Of a DNA stretch of 20,094 nt, positions 20,086-20,094 are shown one piece after another. The notes below the pieces were generated by a model, which saw only the letters and a list, made by a program, of their open reading frames with translations, was not told where the DNA came from and did no database searches. Made by a program: the position numbers and the translations under genes. Position 1 is the stretch's first letter. Every line of letters starts with the position of its first letter. The stretch is from Thermoplasmata archaeon (lineage in GTDB: Archaea > Thermoplasmatota > Thermoplasmata > Lutacidiplasmatales > UBA184), in assembly GCA_030037695.1 (NCBI GenBank), contig JASHQF010000061.1, positions 1 through 20,094 on the forward strand, in the 5' to 3' direction.

Positions 20086-20094
20086 GGGGGGCCA

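Noticed and set aside
1..20094. tRNA, rRNA, CRISPR array, transposase or integrase
   Set aside because: I looked for T-loop-like GGTTCGAATCC patterns, regularly spaced direct repeats and transposase/integrase motifs on both strands and saw none.

Overview
The window is strongly GC-rich archaeal chromosomal DNA. The archaeal assignment rests on a fibrillarin-like rRNA 2'-O-methyltransferase, a 3-hexulose-6-phosphate synthase/RraA fusion, a short archaeal-type TruA, and AT-rich TATA-like boxes 25-30 bases before start codons with no leader. The GC richness, the Ig/PKD-like surface protein ending in a membrane segment plus a winged-helix-like tail, and the general gene style suggest an uncultured, high-GC Thermoplasmatota lineage. 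That last step is inference. No tRNA, rRNA, CRISPR array, insertion sequence or integrase is visible, and no stretch over 300 bases lacks a gene.

Layout. Bases 1-93 (minus) hold the start of a small ribbon-helix-helix/antitoxin-like protein cut by the window edge. Bases 347-3610 (minus) form a compact arsenic operon read arsR-arsM-arsC-aquaporin-alpha/beta hydrolase, with an inverted repeat around the arsR TATA box. It has a regulator, a methylating enzyme, an arsenate reductase and a channel, but no ArsB/Acr3 pump. Bases 3827-4600 (+) encode a class I methyltransferase. Bases 4626-6248 (-) encode a DUF885-type putative metallohydrolase, and 6312-6593 (-) a small zinc-ribbon protein.

Bases 6682-15061 (+) run RidA, fibrillarin, and then the most interesting block. 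This is a large membrane-anchored Ig-like-repeat protein with a cytoplasmic winged-helix-like domain, a VirB2-like two-helix pilin candidate with signal peptide, a seven-helix VirB6/CedA-like protein, a protein fusing a VirB3/PrgI-like membrane hairpin to what looks like the VirB4 N-terminal domain, a small membrane protein, and a VirB4-type ATPase. A proline-rich protein of unknown function follows from its own promoter inside the ATPase gene. The five core genes overlap or nearly touch, so they very likely form one operon encoding a minimal type IV secretion-like machine. It resembles in parts list the crenarchaeal Ced/Ted DNA importers, with no relaxase or VirD4 coupling protein in view.

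Bases 15058-15867 (-) encode an orphan amino-group DNA methyltransferase, sharing a 52-base two-way promoter region with the Hps-RraA fusion gene (15920-17224, +). The right end (minus) has a DrrA/DrrB-like ABC exporter (ATPase 18115-19209, permease 17250-18110), whose promoter overlaps the stop codon of truA (19234-20085).
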